The notes: generated from the letters alone by a model not told the origin. A DNA stretch of 64,000 nucleotides from Bacteroidota bacterium (GCA_021796215.1 JAJYOK010000003.1:1-64000), one strand, 5' to 3'; numbered from the stretch's first letter, positions 42,539-57,253 are shown. Program-made: numbers and translations.

Positions 42539-43489
42539 TTATTTACCCTGCATTGTTTGCTCTTTTAATGATTCTTCGTACCACGTAATGACCGAATGAA
42601 TACCTTCGCGCAGTGGAATTTTCGCCTTCCAGCCAAGGCGGTTCAGCTTTCCAACATCAAGCAGTTTACGCAACGTGCCGTCCGGTTTTGATGTATCGAA
42701 TTCTATTGTTCCGCGAAATCTTGTTTCCTCGCCAATCATCAACGCCAATTCTTTAATCGTTATATCTGCACCCGAACCAATATTCACAATCTCGCCGTCA
42801 TTGTATGTATTCATCAAAAAAAGGCAGGCAGCTGCCATATCATCAACATGTAAGAATTCCCGCCGGGGATTTCCTGTTCCCCAGATTGTTACAGAACGTT
42901 TGCCGCTATCCCGTGCCTCAACAAATTTTCTGATGAGCGCTGGAAGAACATGAGAATTTTGCAAATCAAAGTTATCGTTTGGTCCGTAAAGATTTGTCGG
43001 CATTACAGAAATAAAGTGCGTTCCGTACTGTCGGTTATATGCCTGGCACATTTTGATGCCGGCTATTTTCGCAACGGCATAAGGCTCGTTCGTTGGTTCC
43101 AACTTGCCGTCCAACAAATATTCTTCTTTCATCGGCTGTGGTGCAATCTTCGGATAGATGCATGAGCTTCCTAAAAAACACAGCTTCTTCACGCCGGACA
43201 AATACGATGCATGAATCACATTATTCTGAATTTGCAGGTTATCATAAATAAAATCTGCCGGATAGGTATTGTTGGCATAAATTCCGCCAACCTTCGCCGC
43301 CGCAAGGAACACATGTTCCGGTTTTTCCTGCTCGAAAAATTGATGCACTGCATGCTGGTCTTCAAGATCCATTTCCGCATGTGTTCTTACCACAAGGTTT
43401 GTAAACCCTTGCTCTTTTAATGTCCGCATGATCGCCGAGCCGACAAGTCCGAGGTGGCCGGCTACATAAATTTTTGAATCCTTCTCCAT
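42539..43489 (-). CDS. fcl: GDP-L-fucose synthase
   Basis: The ATG at 43489 directly follows the gmd stop. The 316-residue SDR has an N-terminal G-H-L-G-L-V-G-S motif, A-A-A-K-V-G-G-I, the [10 protein letters not shown] block with the conserved Ser-Cys, Y-A-V-A-K-I-A-G with Tyr-x-x-x-Lys, and N-L-Y-G-P-N-D-N-F. It epimerises and reduces GDP-4-keto-6-deoxymannose to GDP-L-fucose with NADPH. The substrate is made by the adjoining gmd product. Confidence 0.95.
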   Translation of the reverse strand: MEKDSKIYVAGHLGLVGSAIMRTLKEQGFTNLVVRTHAEMDLEDQHAVHQFFEQEKPEHVFLAAAKVGGIYANNTYPADFIYDNLQIQNNVIHASYLSGVKKLCFLGSSCIYPKIAPQPMKEEYLLDGKLEPTNEPYAVAKIAGIKMCQAYNRQYGTHFISVMPTNLYGPNDNFDLQNSHVLPALIRKFVEARDSGKRSVTIWGTGNPRREFLHVDDMAAACLFLMNTYNDGEIVNIGSGADITIKELALMIGEETRFRGTIEFDTSKPDGTLRKLLDVGKLNRLGWKAKIPLREGIHSVITWYEESLKEQTMQGK

Positions 43490-43492
43490 CAA

Positions 43493-44536
43493 TCAATACC
43501 CTCGCTTTTTCACCTTTTCAAAATCAGCCGTCGCCATTATTCTCACCAGATCATCAAATTTTGTTTTGGGTGTCCATCCGAGTTTTTCTTTCGCTTTTGC
43601 AGCGTCGCCGATCAGAAGATCAACTTCTGTAGGGCGGTAATACTTTGGATCAATATCCACAACAACCTTTCCCGATTTCTTCAGAACGCCTCGTTCCTTC
43701 GCACCACTGCCTTCCCATTGCAATTCCATATCCAGACATTTGAACGCAAGGTCAGCAAATTCTCGTACCGTGTGTGTCTCTCCGGTAGCAAGAACAAAAT
43801 CTTCCGGCGTTTCGCATTGCAGCATGCGCCACATTCCTTCGACATATTCCGGTGCGTAGCCCCAATCTCGTTTCGCATTCAGATTTCCGAGTAAGAGTTT
43901 TTCATCAATGCCGTATTTCATGCGAGCGGCGGCACGTGTGATTTTTCGTGTCACAAACGTTTCGCCGCGCCGCGGGGATTCATGGTTAAACAAAATTCCG
44001 TTGCACGCAAAAAGATTGTATGCTTCGCGATAGTTCACGATAATCCAAAATCCGTACAACTTCGACACTCCGTACGGACTGCGTGGATAGAATGGTGTTT
44101 TTTCGTTCTGGGGGATAGCCTGCACCTTACCATACAGTTCACTTGTTGACGCCTGATAGAATCGCGTCTTTAACCCCGTTTCACGAATGGCATCAAGAAA
44201 ACGCAGTGTGCCTACGGCGTCAACCTCTGCTGTGTACTCCGGAATTTCAAACGAAACTTTCACGTGGCTTTGTGCTGCAAGATTATAGATCTCATCCGGC
44301 TGAAGTCTTTCAAGCAAACGATTCAGATTGCTCGTATCAGTCAAATCTCCGTAATGCAGAAAAAGCTTTTTACCACTGATTTCTGGGTTGTTATAGAGAT
44401 GATCAATTCTCCCAGTGTTAAAGGAGCTGCTTCGCCTAATGATGCCGTGAACTTCATACCCTTTTTCAAGAAGAAGTTCTGCTAGATAGGAACCATCTTG
44501 TCCGGTGACGCCGGTAATGAGTGCTTTTTTTGCCAT
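43493..44536 (-). CDS. gmd: GDP-mannose 4,6-dehydratase
   Basis: The 347-residue SDR has [11 protein letters not shown] at 9-19, R-R-S-S-S-F-N-T near 36, the A-S-T-S-E-L-Y-G-K block, [10 protein letters not shown] with the catalytic Tyr-x-x-x-Lys, and [14 protein letters not shown]. These are diagnostic of GMD. It converts GDP-D-mannose to GDP-4-keto-6-deoxy-D-mannose. It is directly followed by fcl, and the rmd gene lies 115 bases upstream, so its product can go to fucose or rhamnose. Confidence 0.96.
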   Translation of the reverse strand: MAKKALITGVTGQDGSYLAELLLEKGYEVHGIIRRSSSFNTGRIDHLYNNPEISGKKLFLHYGDLTDTSNLNRLLERLQPDEIYNLAAQSHVKVSFEIPEYTAEVDAVGTLRFLDAIRETGLKTRFYQASTSELYGKVQAIPQNEKTPFYPRSPYGVSKLYGFWIIVNYREAYNLFACNGILFNHESPRRGETFVTRKITRAAARMKYGIDEKLLLGNLNAKRDWGYAPEYVEGMWRMLQCETPEDFVLATGETHTVREFADLAFKCLDMELQWEGSGAKERGVLKKSGKVVVDIDPKYYRPTEVDLLIGDAAKAKEKLGWTPKTKFDDLVRIMATADFEKVKKRGY

Positions 44537-44651
44537 TTGTCAATGAAAGGAGTTTTTGAAGGATAAACAAATCGTGAATTGTTTTTTGCTTAGGAATATA
44601 AGAATTTTTTTGAATGATTTCCTTAACCCCCACGGGAAAAAATCTTACCGC

Positions 44652-45614
44652 TTATTCTTTTTTCTCCATCCAATAAGCAAGAAGATCTGCCAGCGTTTGA
44701 CGAAATGGAATTGTGGACTGCCATCCTGTTTCTTCCCGAAGCAGATCGGCTTTTCCGGCAAGAAGCTGAATATCGTATCCACGCAGGCGCTTTGGCTCAA
44801 CGTCAAGTGAAAATTTTATTCCCGAAATTTCTTCATACAAATGAATGATCTCTTCAATAGAAAAAATATTCCCGGAGCAAACATTAAAAATAAAATGTTT
44901 CTCATCATGAGTCTGCGAAATCATCCAGTAGCCGCGGACAACATCGCGCACATCGGTGAAGTCTCTTCGCGCTTTGATATTACCGACATGTAAAACTGGT
45001 TCTTTCTTTTGTTTGATATTCACCGCAATCTGCCGCGCAAGTGACGAGCACACAAAAGAAGGTTTCTGGCGCGGCCCGGTATGATTGAACGGGCGCGCAA
45101 TGATGATATCCAATCCTTCAAATGATCTGTACGTTTGGGCGATGTAATCAATGCTCGTCTTGCTTGCCGCGTACGGATTGACTGGCCGAGGCACGGTCGC
45201 TTCGGTGTGAAGCGGTAATCCATCTGCGTCGCCGTAAATCTCACCGGATGTTGTAATCAGAATTCTTGGTGTGATATCGCACGCTTTTACAGCTTCAAAA
45301 ATATTGATAGCGCCGATAACATTGATTGAGAATGTTTCCGCTGTTCGTTCAAACGAGCTGGGAACGAATGCTTGCCCTGCTAGATGGAAAATTACATCCG
45401 GTTTTACTTCCTTTAGGACGGTAAAGACAGATTGGAAATCAACGATGTCACATTTATGAAGCTGGATGCGGTCAGCGAACGATCTGATGTTTTCCGTTTT
45501 CTCTGCGTCACGTAAAATTCCATGAAGCGCACATTGAGGATGCTGTTGTAAGAGAAACTCAGCGAGATGGCTGCCGGCAAAACCGCCGACACCGGTAATG
45601 AGAATGGTCGTCAT
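44652..45614 (-). CDS. rmd: GDP-4-keto-6-deoxymannose reductase (GDP-D-rhamnose synthase)
   Basis: The 320-residue SDR has G-V-G-G-F-A-G-S-H-L near residue 8, F-H-L-A-G-Q-A-F-V-P-S-S, T-T-S-G-E-I-Y-G-D, Y-A-A-S-K and R-P-F-N-H-T-G-P-R-Q. This combination is typical of Rmd, which reduces GDP-4-keto-6-deoxymannose to GDP-D-rhamnose. UDP-glucose epimerase-type relatives are an alternative. It starts just after the terminator of the rRNA operon and lies upstream of gmd on the same strand. Confidence 0.85.
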   Translation of the reverse strand: MTTILITGVGGFAGSHLAEFLLQQHPQCALHGILRDAEKTENIRSFADRIQLHKCDIVDFQSVFTVLKEVKPDVIFHLAGQAFVPSSFERTAETFSINVIGAINIFEAVKACDITPRILITTSGEIYGDADGLPLHTEATVPRPVNPYAASKTSIDYIAQTYRSFEGLDIIIARPFNHTGPRQKPSFVCSSLARQIAVNIKQKKEPVLHVGNIKARRDFTDVRDVVRGYWMISQTHDEKHFIFNVCSGNIFSIEEIIHLYEEISGIKFSLDVEPKRLRGYDIQLLAGKADLLREETGWQSTIPFRQTLADLLAYWMEKKE

Positions 45615-45649
45615 AACGAGTATGAATTTCTATTCAGCCGGTAAATATA

Positions 45650-45683
45650 AAAAAGTCCCGCCCGCAAAAGCGGAACGGGACTT
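45650..45683 (-). terminator. Rho-independent terminator of the rRNA operon
   Basis: On the minus strand AAGTCCCG, an inner hairpin of TTCCGC...GCGGG type, and CGGGACTT are followed by a T run. It lies about 10 bases after the 5S gene and before rmd. Confidence 0.88.
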
Positions 45684-45693
45684 AAAATAAAAA

Positions 45694-45808
45694 TCAGGCA
45701 TCGACCTACTCTGCCATACCGTCACCAGTATAGTACCATCGGCTCCGCGGGGCTTAACTACTCTGTTCGGAATGGGAAGAGGTGTAACACCCGCGACAAA
45801 GACACCTG
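45694..45808 (-). rRNA. rrf: 5S ribosomal RNA
   Basis: The minus strand reads from CAGGTGTC through CCCATTCCGAACAGAGTAG and GAGCCGATGGTACT to GTAGGTCGATGCCTGA. The CCCATTCCGAAC loop and the pairing ends are those of bacterial 5S rRNA. Ends are approximate. Confidence 0.93.
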
Positions 45809-45969
45809 AATGTAACATTACAATCAGGTCAACCAAAGGCCGATCTGCCTTTGGCTGAAAAGATACCTAACATCAGCATAGAATTTGAGCGCTTCCCGCC
45901 ATAGAGCGGCGGGTTTTCAACTTTCCGATAAGATTATTGATGCACCAACGTTGTGTTCAATAAAAAATA

Positions 45970-49000
<3,031 letters not shown>

Positions 49001-49166
49001 AAAAAATCTTTTATTGAACACACACGTAGAATCGGTGCATCAATAAACTTGTTGGAAAGTAAATCTATGCTTCAATGCTTTGGTATCTTGAGATTTGCAT
49101 TGGAATGCTTTTGTTCATGACACAAATGTGCCACAACGACTTACACTCGCTTGCAAATTTCTTCCT

Positions 49167-49182
49167 GATTGTCAAAGAACAT
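49167..49182 (-). promoter_or_regulatory. boxA antitermination element in the 16S-23S spacer
   Basis: The minus strand reads GATGTTCTTTGACAATC, the usual boxA-type signal for NusB/NusE-dependent antitermination, between tRNA-Ala and 23S. A related element lies in the 16S leader at 51131-51144. Confidence 0.7.
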
Positions 49183-49197
49183 CTACAACAAAAATGT

Positions 49198-49273
49198 TGG
49201 TGGAGCTAACCGGGATCGAACCGGTAACCTCCTGGTTGCAAACCAGGCGCTCTCCCAATTGAGCTATAGCCCC
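49198..49273 (-). tRNA. tRNA-Ala (anticodon TGC)
   Basis: The minus strand folds as a normal tRNA: acceptor GGGGCTA pairs with TAGCTCC, the anticodon loop TTTGCAA is flanked by CTGG/CCAG, and the T arm is CCGGTTCGATCCCGG. The anticodon is TGC. CCA is encoded at 49200-49198. It lies in the 16S-23S spacer. Confidence 0.97.
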
Positions 49274-49302
49274 ATAGCCTTGTTGGTGTCGCCGTTGATG
49301 CG

Positions 49303-49376
<74 letters not shown>

Positions 49377-49481
49377 ATGGTCAGTTTCAGATGTTAAAAA
49401 ATAATGTGTGCACAGTCAGAAACCAACACCGTCAAGGAAAATTATTCTAAGTTGATTGTTTCTTGATCGCTCAAGAATACT

Positions 49482-51027
<1,546 letters not shown>

Positions 51028-51130
51028 TTCAGAAAAACTGAGTTATCAACTTCGAATTTGATTTACTTGGCATTATCAAATTAACCAAGGTTAAAACCTT
51101 GAAGCATTGATTATTGAAGCTGTGCACACA

Positions 51131-51144
51131 ATTTCAAAGAACTC
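51131..51144 (-). promoter_or_regulatory. boxA element in the 16S leader
   Basis: The minus strand reads GAGTTCTTTGAAAT, about 105 bases before the 16S 5' end. It resembles the boxA found again in the 16S-23S spacer. Confidence 0.65.
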
Positions 51145-51182
51145 ATCTCTTAATAGAAACATCCGTTTCTTAACGGGCTTTT

Positions 51183-51211
51183 AATATACGAACTTAACGC
51201 CTTGATGTCAA
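51183..51211 (-). promoter_or_regulatory. rRNA operon promoter (sigma70-like)
   Basis: On the minus strand TTGACA (51211-51206), a 17-base spacer and TATATT (51188-51183) form a near-perfect housekeeping promoter. Transcription would start near 51176, giving a leader of about 150 bases with boxA before 16S. Confidence 0.82.
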
Positions 51212-51389
51212 GAGATTTGTCTGTTAATTTCAATCTATTTTCCTTGTTCATTAAGAATTCCCGCCTTAATAGAAACACATGTGCCGATAAGGTTATAAGC
51301 GCTCTCTACCTCTCTTTTGTTTCTTGTTTTTTCACTATGGATGAATTATTTTAGTAGGCGTTATTGCTTCTCACCGACTGAGGCATCCC

Positions 51390-53843
51390 ATGAAATATTT
51401 TCTATTGTTGTTTCCTTTCCTCCTCTACTCTCAAACCTACAAAATTCACGGCGTTGTTACAGATGATTCAACTCATCAAGTTCTTCCGTATGCAACTATT
51501 CGCGTTGAGCAATCGGATATTGTTACTTCATCAAATAAAGAAGGGAGATTTGTTTTAGAACTTTCCCCCGGTTCCTATTCATTGCTTGTGACGTACGTCG
51601 GCTACAACAGCAAACAAATTACCGCACGCGCTCCGGACGAACAAGAAGTAGCCATTGCATTACAACCGGCAGCAATTCAAATGCCCGAAGTGACAATCAA
51701 CAGCGATGATGAAGATCCGGCAATGGAAATTATGCGAGAAGCAATCAAACGCAGAGAGAAAAATTATGCGGGACTGAAAAATTATGACGTTACTGCGTAT
51801 AAAAAAGATATTCTCTACTCCGGCGGGCGCATAGCGATGATTGATGAGAAGTTCGTAAAGCAGATTTATGAAAAAGGAAAAATGAATAAAGAATTCATTC
51901 TTTCCACACACAAGACGGAGAATATTAAGAATCGGCCGATGCCCATCAGCATGAATATCGGGCTTTCACTTTTTTTTGTGAATGGCGAACTAAATTTTAA
52001 GGTGGGAAGAAGCAAAAGCAATCTCATCTTTCCTTTGGCTGACAACGCTTTTGATTATTATGATTTCAAATTGTTGAATTCGAAAGTTGCAGGGAACGAA
52101 GTTTCTCACACCATCCAAATTATCCCACGTTCTTCTGTAGTCCCGCTGATGAAGGGAACGATCATTATTGATGATGCAACGTACGCTCTCATCGGCGCTG
52201 ATGTTGAATCGAATGAAGGATGGAGCATTCCACTTGTGAAGAATTTCTTCATTAAGATCCAGCAGGCGTATGCGAAATACAACGGATTCTGGATTCCGCA
52301 GTATTCTGAATTCGACATCGGTGGAGAATTAAGCGCCTTGGGCGGATTGATCAGTATGGAGCCGATGGAAGTTTCCGAGACTTTTTCTGCAAGCACATGC
52401 AAAGTGAACGGCACAATTCCTGATTCGATCAAAAATGCCCGGCGTTCAACTTATGGCGGTTACACAACAGACACAACGAAGCCAGCTTCAAAACTGCAGC
52501 GATACTGGAAGACAAAAGCCGCGCCCAATCCTGCCAATCTCACTTACAAGCCGAAAACTGCACCGCCGGAAATCAGTTCTGCTGCAATGGACTCGCTGCG
52601 ACCGCTGCCGCTCACTTCGAATGAGAAAATTGCTTTTGCGAAATTAGACAGCACACAAACGCTTGATAAAGTTCTTCAGCCGAAGGTTGCATTAGGCGCG
52701 GCTGGATTTTCTTCTTCGTCGTCGGATACTACGAAAAGCTTTTTTGGCTCTGCGGCAAGCGCGCTCTGGAATTACGGAATACTGCACAACAATCGCGTGG
52801 AAGGAATTTCTCCCGGCGTGTTTTTTGATATCGATAAAATGGAATCCGATTTCTTTTACAACGGCGAAGCATCGTATGCAACAGGTGCAAAACAATTTGA
52901 ATGGAAAATCGGCGGCGGCTACAATCTCGGCGATGATCACTTGGATAGAATTGACATCAACGTGTGGAACAAAATCCGTCCGTGGCAAACTTCGCCTTTA
53001 ATTTCAAAAACAATCAACTCTATCGGCTTTACTCTCACAGGAGCAGATTATTTCAATTATCTCAAAACGACCGGTTTCAACGTAGGTGTTGACAAATATT
53101 TTACCGATGTTCTCTTTTTAAAAATTTATGCAACCGCAGAGCGGCAGCGCTCTCTTCCCGGGAATTCGTTTATTGCGCTGAAGAAAAACCGGCGTATCAA
53201 CCCTGCAATCACAGAAGGGAATGACAATAGGATACAGTTTCAATTCGGCTACATGCCGTACGGAATGTGGCCATTTCCTTTGCAGAGTACGAATCTGATC
53301 TTCATTTCTGGAAAAATTTCCCATCAAGCACTTGGCAGTGATTTCAATTATCAACAACTTTCATTTTATGGAAATCTCCGGCTCAGCTCGTTTTATTCAA
53401 CAATGTTCAGCGCGCCTTATTTCTTTTTTGCGGCAGAAGGTGGAATTATTTCCGGAAATTTCGGCATTCAGCATCTCTACACGCCGTCTTCAGCATATTC
53501 TTTTTATTCACCGGCAGGAATGTTAAAAGGAATTCAGCCGTACGATTTGATGGGACAAAAATATTTTGCATTCCAAGCCGAGCATAATTGGCAGTGGCTT
53601 CCCCTTGGGTTCTTCGGCAAAAAGTGGAGCGAGGGAAGCGGTATTCAAATTATTACTGGTGCAAGCGCTGCCAATCTCTGGAACAGCTCGTCGTATCTTC
53701 CAATTCAAAACAAATGGAAACCGTACTGGGAAGCGTACATCGGAGTTGCAAATATTCTCAGCCTTTTCCGGATAGACGCTGTGCACACGTCGGAAAAGAC
53801 CAATACACTTCGGTTAAGTTTTTCTTCAGCAGTGTTGAATTGA
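51390..53843 (+). CDS. DUF5686 outer-membrane protein with carboxypeptidase-regulatory-like domain
   Basis: The 817-residue protein has a signal peptide (YFLLLFPFLLYSQ) and an N-terminal CarboxypepD_reg-like domain at about 17-95 (I-H-G-V-V-T-D-D-S, P-Y-A-T-I-R-V, T-Y-V-G-Y). The DUF5686 body follows, with A-M-E-I-M-R-E-A-I-K-R-R and, in the C-terminal half, many alternating aromatic beta strands of barrel type. Members are common in Bacteroidota outer membranes; their function is unknown. The gene diverges from the rRNA operon. Confidence 0.87.
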   Translation: MKYFLLLFPFLLYSQTYKIHGVVTDDSTHQVLPYATIRVEQSDIVTSSNKEGRFVLELSPGSYSLLVTYVGYNSKQITARAPDEQEVAIALQPAAIQMPEVTINSDDEDPAMEIMREAIKRREKNYAGLKNYDVTAYKKDILYSGGRIAMIDEKFVKQIYEKGKMNKEFILSTHKTENIKNRPMPISMNIGLSLFFVNGELNFKVGRSKSNLIFPLADNAFDYYDFKLLNSKVAGNEVSHTIQIIPRSSVVPLMKGTIIIDDATYALIGADVESNEGWSIPLVKNFFIKIQQAYAKYNGFWIPQYSEFDIGGELSALGGLISMEPMEVSETFSASTCKVNGTIPDSIKNARRSTYGGYTTDTTKPASKLQRYWKTKAAPNPANLTYKPKTAPPEISSAAMDSLRPLPLTSNEKIAFAKLDSTQTLDKVLQPKVALGAAGFSSSSSDTTKSFFGSAASALWNYGILHNNRVEGISPGVFFDIDKMESDFFYNGEASYATGAKQFEWKIGGGYNLGDDHLDRIDINVWNKIRPWQTSPLISKTINSIGFTLTGADYFNYLKTTGFNVGVDKYFTDVLFLKIYATAERQRSLPGNSFIALKKNRRINPAITEGNDNRIQFQFGYMPYGMWPFPLQSTNLIFISGKISHQALGSDFNYQQLSFYGNLRLSSFYSTMFSAPYFFFAAEGGIISGNFGIQHLYTPSSAYSFYSPAGMLKGIQPYDLMGQKYFAFQAEHNWQWLPLGFFGKKWSEGSGIQIITGASAANLWNSSSYLPIQNKWKPYWEAYIGVANILSLFRIDAVHTSEKTNTLRLSFSSAVLN

Positions 53844-53899
53844 GGTTAGAGTTTCGGGATTCGCAGCTCGCGATTTTTAAAACTCGAAACTCTAACCTC
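53842..53899. terminator. Long inverted repeat between convergent genes
   Basis: GAGGTTAGAGTTTCG at 53842-53856 pairs perfectly with CGAAACTCTAACCTC at 53885-53899, a 15-bp stem with a 28-base loop. The left arm overlaps the stop codon of the DUF5686 gene and the right arm ends 11 bases from the stop of the phosphofructokinase gene. It lacks a T run and may be a bidirectional processing or termination hairpin, or a repeat element. Confidence 0.6.
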
Positions 53900-53909
53900 G
53901 TATCTCCTC

Positions 53910-55070
53910 TCAGTACAAAAACATCGGCTTACCTAAAACTTTGCTGACTTTGGGCTTATAATTTTCTACGTCGTAGAGTTCGTCTACATCTACACGCTTT
54001 GTGCCTTGCGTCAGTGTGTTGATAGGAACGACCTGATATTTTCCTTCGCGCAGTGCTACCATCAAACCGTACTGTTTTTTCAAAACCAAATCTGTCGCCA
54101 GATTTGCATAACTGATAGCAACCATCCTATCCAATGCATCAGGCTCGCCGCTGCGCATCAAATACGCTACTTGCTGATAAATGATATGCGCCCCGGTAAT
54201 CTTCTGGATAGCTTCTCCGGTAATTTGCCCTATCCCTCCTAATTTTTTATGACCATACGCATCTTGCTGACCGTACTCAACAATTTTACCGCCGATCATT
54301 TGAGCACCTTCAGAAATCGTCATGATGGCGTAATTGCTCGGATTATTTTTTTTGTCATCCATCAAAAATTTAGCAAGTTTCTCGGGGTCGAAATGCTCTT
54401 CCGAAATAATTGCACGGTCAACGCCGGCAAGGTACGCGGAGATGAGAGATGTTTCTCCGGAATTTCTTCCGAACAATTCTACCACCGCGATACGTTCATG
54501 CGACCCCGCCGAAGTACGAAGGTTCGTAATGAACTCAACGCTGCGTGTCACTGCCGTAGAAAATCCGATGCAATAATCGGTACCGTACACATCGTTATCC
54601 ATCGTTTTGGGAACCGCAATGACGGGAAATCCCTCTTCATGCAATCGCACAGCATAGCTTTGAGTGTCATCGCCGCCGATTGTAATCATCACGTCAATTT
54701 TAAGATGTGCCAGCACGCGCAGAATGTGCGGCGTAAAATCTGCGGGCGCGTCGCCGTCTTTTGGCGGATGCTTCGGGTCCTGCAAAAATTTTGGAATCTC
54801 GCTCCAGCGAACTTTCCCTGGATTGGTGCGTGAAGTGTGAATGAATGTTCCGCCCGAACGATCAATGGTGCGTGTGCTTTGTTTTGTCAGAAGCATTGCC
54901 CAATCTTGCTGCGTCACCGGATCGTCAACATTATAATTCAGCAAGCCTCCCCACCCTCTTCGAAAACCGACTACCTCTGCGCCGGCATCTGCAGCGCGGT
55001 ACACAACTGCTTTAATACATGGATTGAGACCGGGAACGTCGCCGCCTCCCGTCAATATTCCGATTCGCAT
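53910..55070 (-). CDS. 6-phosphofructokinase, pyrophosphate-type signature
   Basis: The 386-residue protein has the PFK fold: [11 protein letters not shown] at 6-16, G-G-D-D-T at 132-136, V-P-K-T-M-D-N-D at 153-160 and [11 protein letters not shown]-dependent enzymes such as E. coli PfkA have G-G-D-G-S and P-G-T-I-D-N-D. Aspartate at the second site and lysine in P-K-T are the features of pyrophosphate-dependent enzymes. I therefore favour PPi:fructose-6-phosphate phosphotransferase in glycolysis or gluconeogenesis, although some ATP-using relatives share the lysine. It lies 20 bases after surE in the direction of transcription. Confidence 0.88.
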   Translation of the reverse strand: MRIGILTGGGDVPGLNPCIKAVVYRAADAGAEVVGFRRGWGGLLNYNVDDPVTQQDWAMLLTKQSTRTIDRSGGTFIHTSRTNPGKVRWSEIPKFLQDPKHPPKDGDAPADFTPHILRVLAHLKIDVMITIGGDDTQSYAVRLHEEGFPVIAVPKTMDNDVYGTDYCIGFSTAVTRSVEFITNLRTSAGSHERIAVVELFGRNSGETSLISAYLAGVDRAIISEEHFDPEKLAKFLMDDKKNNPSNYAIMTISEGAQMIGGKIVEYGQQDAYGHKKLGGIGQITGEAIQKITGAHIIYQQVAYLMRSGEPDALDRMVAISYANLATDLVLKKQYGLMVALREGKYQVVPINTLTQGTKRVDVDELYDVENYKPKVSKVLGKPMFLY

Positions 55071-55090
55071 AGTTACTCCTGTTCATTAAT

Positions 55091-55864
55091 CTATAAAAGA
55101 GAATTGATATCCCACGTTTTCATTGTTTCGAACATTGTATAATCCGTGAGATCGTAGTGAAGTGGTGTAATAGAAACTTTGTTATTGAGAATCGCCCGCT
55201 GATCAATATCATCATCAACATCAAGCTCGAGTAAATCGCCCTTCAGCCAAAAATATTCCCGGTTACTCGGATCGTGACGCCGTTCAAATTCATCGTTCCA
55301 TACAGACTTACCCTGTTTTGTGATCACCGCTCCGCGAATTTCAGACGCAGGCACAGCGGGAACATTGACATTCAACAGTGTTCCCTTCGGCATTCCCCGG
55401 TCAGCAATCATAAGTGCAAGCCGCTGAGCGAACAAGGCGGCAAAGGAAAAATCAGCTTCGGCAAATGTTGTTAAGGAAATTGCGAACGACGGAATTCCGA
55501 GAATTGTACCTTCGGTTGCCGCAGACACAGTTCCGGAATACAACACGCTGATCGCCGTGTTTGAACCATGATTAATTCCCGACACGATCAGATGCGGCGG
55601 CTCTTTCATGATCGAACGAACAGCAAGCTTTACGGCATCGGCTGGCGTTCCATCAACAGCGTAACCGAAAAAAACTCCGTCGCGCTCAACTTTCCGAACG
55701 CGCAAAGGTGTGTTGACGGTTATCGCATGACCGACAGCGCTCTGTTGTTTGTCGGGCGCAACAATGGTAACATCGGCAATCGTCCTCAATGCATCAGCCA
55801 AAGCTTTAATGCCCTGAGCGTCAATTCCGTCATCGTTAGAAATGAGAATGGAAAGTTTTTTCAT
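55091..55864 (-). CDS. surE: 5'/3'-nucleotidase SurE
   Basis: The 257-residue protein has the SurE metal site (I-L-I-S-N-D-D-G-I-D-A, with Asp at 11-12), V-V-A-P-D-K-Q-Q-S-A-V-G-H, G-T-P-A-D-A-V and V-S-G-I-N-H-G-S-N. It removes phosphate from nucleoside monophosphates and short polyphosphates. The gene is followed closely by the phosphofructokinase gene. Confidence 0.95.
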   Translation of the reverse strand: MKKLSILISNDDGIDAQGIKALADALRTIADVTIVAPDKQQSAVGHAITVNTPLRVRKVERDGVFFGYAVDGTPADAVKLAVRSIMKEPPHLIVSGINHGSNTAISVLYSGTVSAATEGTILGIPSFAISLTTFAEADFSFAALFAQRLALMIADRGMPKGTLLNVNVPAVPASEIRGAVITKQGKSVWNDEFERRHDPSNREYFWLKGDLLELDVDDDIDQRAILNNKVSITPLHYDLTDYTMFETMKTWDINSLL

Positions 55865-55939
55865 TTACATTATGAAAAGTCAACAGCAGATGTAAAAATA
55901 TAAAGAAACTTCATCGGTGTATCAAGCATTCGTGTTTCT

Positions 55940-57109
55940 TCATGCCCTTCGTGGAATAAAATCCTTCGGGCGTTTTTTTGCCATACCAAAGAAATACCGT
56001 ATGGCGGCAACCGTGCGTTGTGCGGCTTTCCCATCTCCATAAGGATTCACAACGGAAGCCATCGCTTTGTACTTTTTCGGATGGTCTATCAACGATGCGG
56101 CTTCTTTAAATATAATCTCTGAATTCATCCCGACAAGTTTCACCGCTCCCGCTTTGACTGCTTCGGGTCGCTCCGTCACTTTACGCATCACAAGCACCGG
56201 CTTACCGAGAGAAGGCGCCTCTTCCTGCACACCGCCTGAGTCGGTCAGTAGAAGATGACTGTAATTCATCACATTCACGAATGATTTATATTCCAACGGC
56301 TCAATAAGAAATACATTACTCAATCCCTGCAATATCGGGAAGACAATTCCGCGAACAACGGGATTGAGGTGAACAGGGAACACAAAATTTAATTTAGGAT
56401 AGTGCACGGAAAGTTTTTTAATAGCAGAACAAATATCCGTCATCGGCTCGCCCCAGTTTTCCCGCCGGTGGGTTGTAATCAGAACAATATTTTTCCCGTC
56501 TCGTTTTTTTTCTTCAACAACGCGCTGCAACAAAATATCGTTGAAACTATAATCCGGATCAACCGCAGCGAGCAATGCATCAATCACCGTGTTACCTGTG
56601 ATAAAAATTGATGCGGGAACAATATGCTCTTTAAGAAGCGCTTTTTTTGCACTCGCCGTTGGTGCAAAATGAAGATCGGTAACGGCACTTGTTAAGCGTC
56701 GGTTAATTTCTTCCGGAAACGGATTGAACTTATCGTTCGTGCGCAATCCAGCCTCAAGATGACCGACAGGTATTTTATGATAAAAAGCCGCAAGACTTCC
56801 GACAAATGTTGTTGTTGTATCCCCCTGCACCAACACTAAATCCGGTTTTGCTTCAGACAACGCCTCGTCTAATTTTGACATAATATTGCTGGTGATTTGC
56901 GCGAGCGATTGCTGCGGCAACATGATGTTGAGGTCAAGGTCGGGCGTAATATTGAAAACCGAAAGAACCTGATCTAACATTTGTCTGTGCTGCGCTGTGG
57001 CAATGTTGAACGTGCGGAACTCCTCAGGATATTTCTGAAGTTCAACAATAACAGGCGCCATTTTGATTGTATCGGGGCGCGTTCCAAAAATTGTTGCTAT
57101 AGTTTTCAT
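55940..57109 (-). CDS. wecB: UDP-N-acetylglucosamine 2-epimerase (non-hydrolysing)
   Basis: The 389-residue protein has the GT-B-like epimerase layout: G-T-R-P-D-T-I-K-M-A-P at 9-19, V-Q-G-D-T-T-T, G-H-L-E-A-G-L-R-T near 118, T-H-R-R-E-N-W-G, and S-G-G-V-Q-E-E-A. It interconverts UDP-GlcNAc and UDP-ManNAc. It lacks the features of the hydrolysing NeuC enzymes. Its product is a plausible donor precursor for the WecG-type transferase at 3688-4449 and, with WbpA, for uronic acid derivatives. Confidence 0.93.
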   Translation of the reverse strand: MKTIATIFGTRPDTIKMAPVIVELQKYPEEFRTFNIATAQHRQMLDQVLSVFNITPDLDLNIMLPQQSLAQITSNIMSKLDEALSEAKPDLVLVQGDTTTTFVGSLAAFYHKIPVGHLEAGLRTNDKFNPFPEEINRRLTSAVTDLHFAPTASAKKALLKEHIVPASIFITGNTVIDALLAAVDPDYSFNDILLQRVVEEKKRDGKNIVLITTHRRENWGEPMTDICSAIKKLSVHYPKLNFVFPVHLNPVVRGIVFPILQGLSNVFLIEPLEYKSFVNVMNYSHLLLTDSGGVQEEAPSLGKPVLVMRKVTERPEAVKAGAVKLVGMNSEIIFKEAASLIDHPKKYKAMASVVNPYGDGKAAQRTVAAIRYFFGMAKKRPKDFIPRRA

Positions 57110-57253
57110 TGGCTGCGAACCATTATGCTCATTTTCTCATTGCAACTGAATTTACTGTGAGCAAAGAATACCGAGTTTGTTTGTGGAAATCAAGAGCAAA
57201 AATTTCCATTCAGTATACATTTTTCAGCGCGCCGTCGTTGCACACTGAAATTC

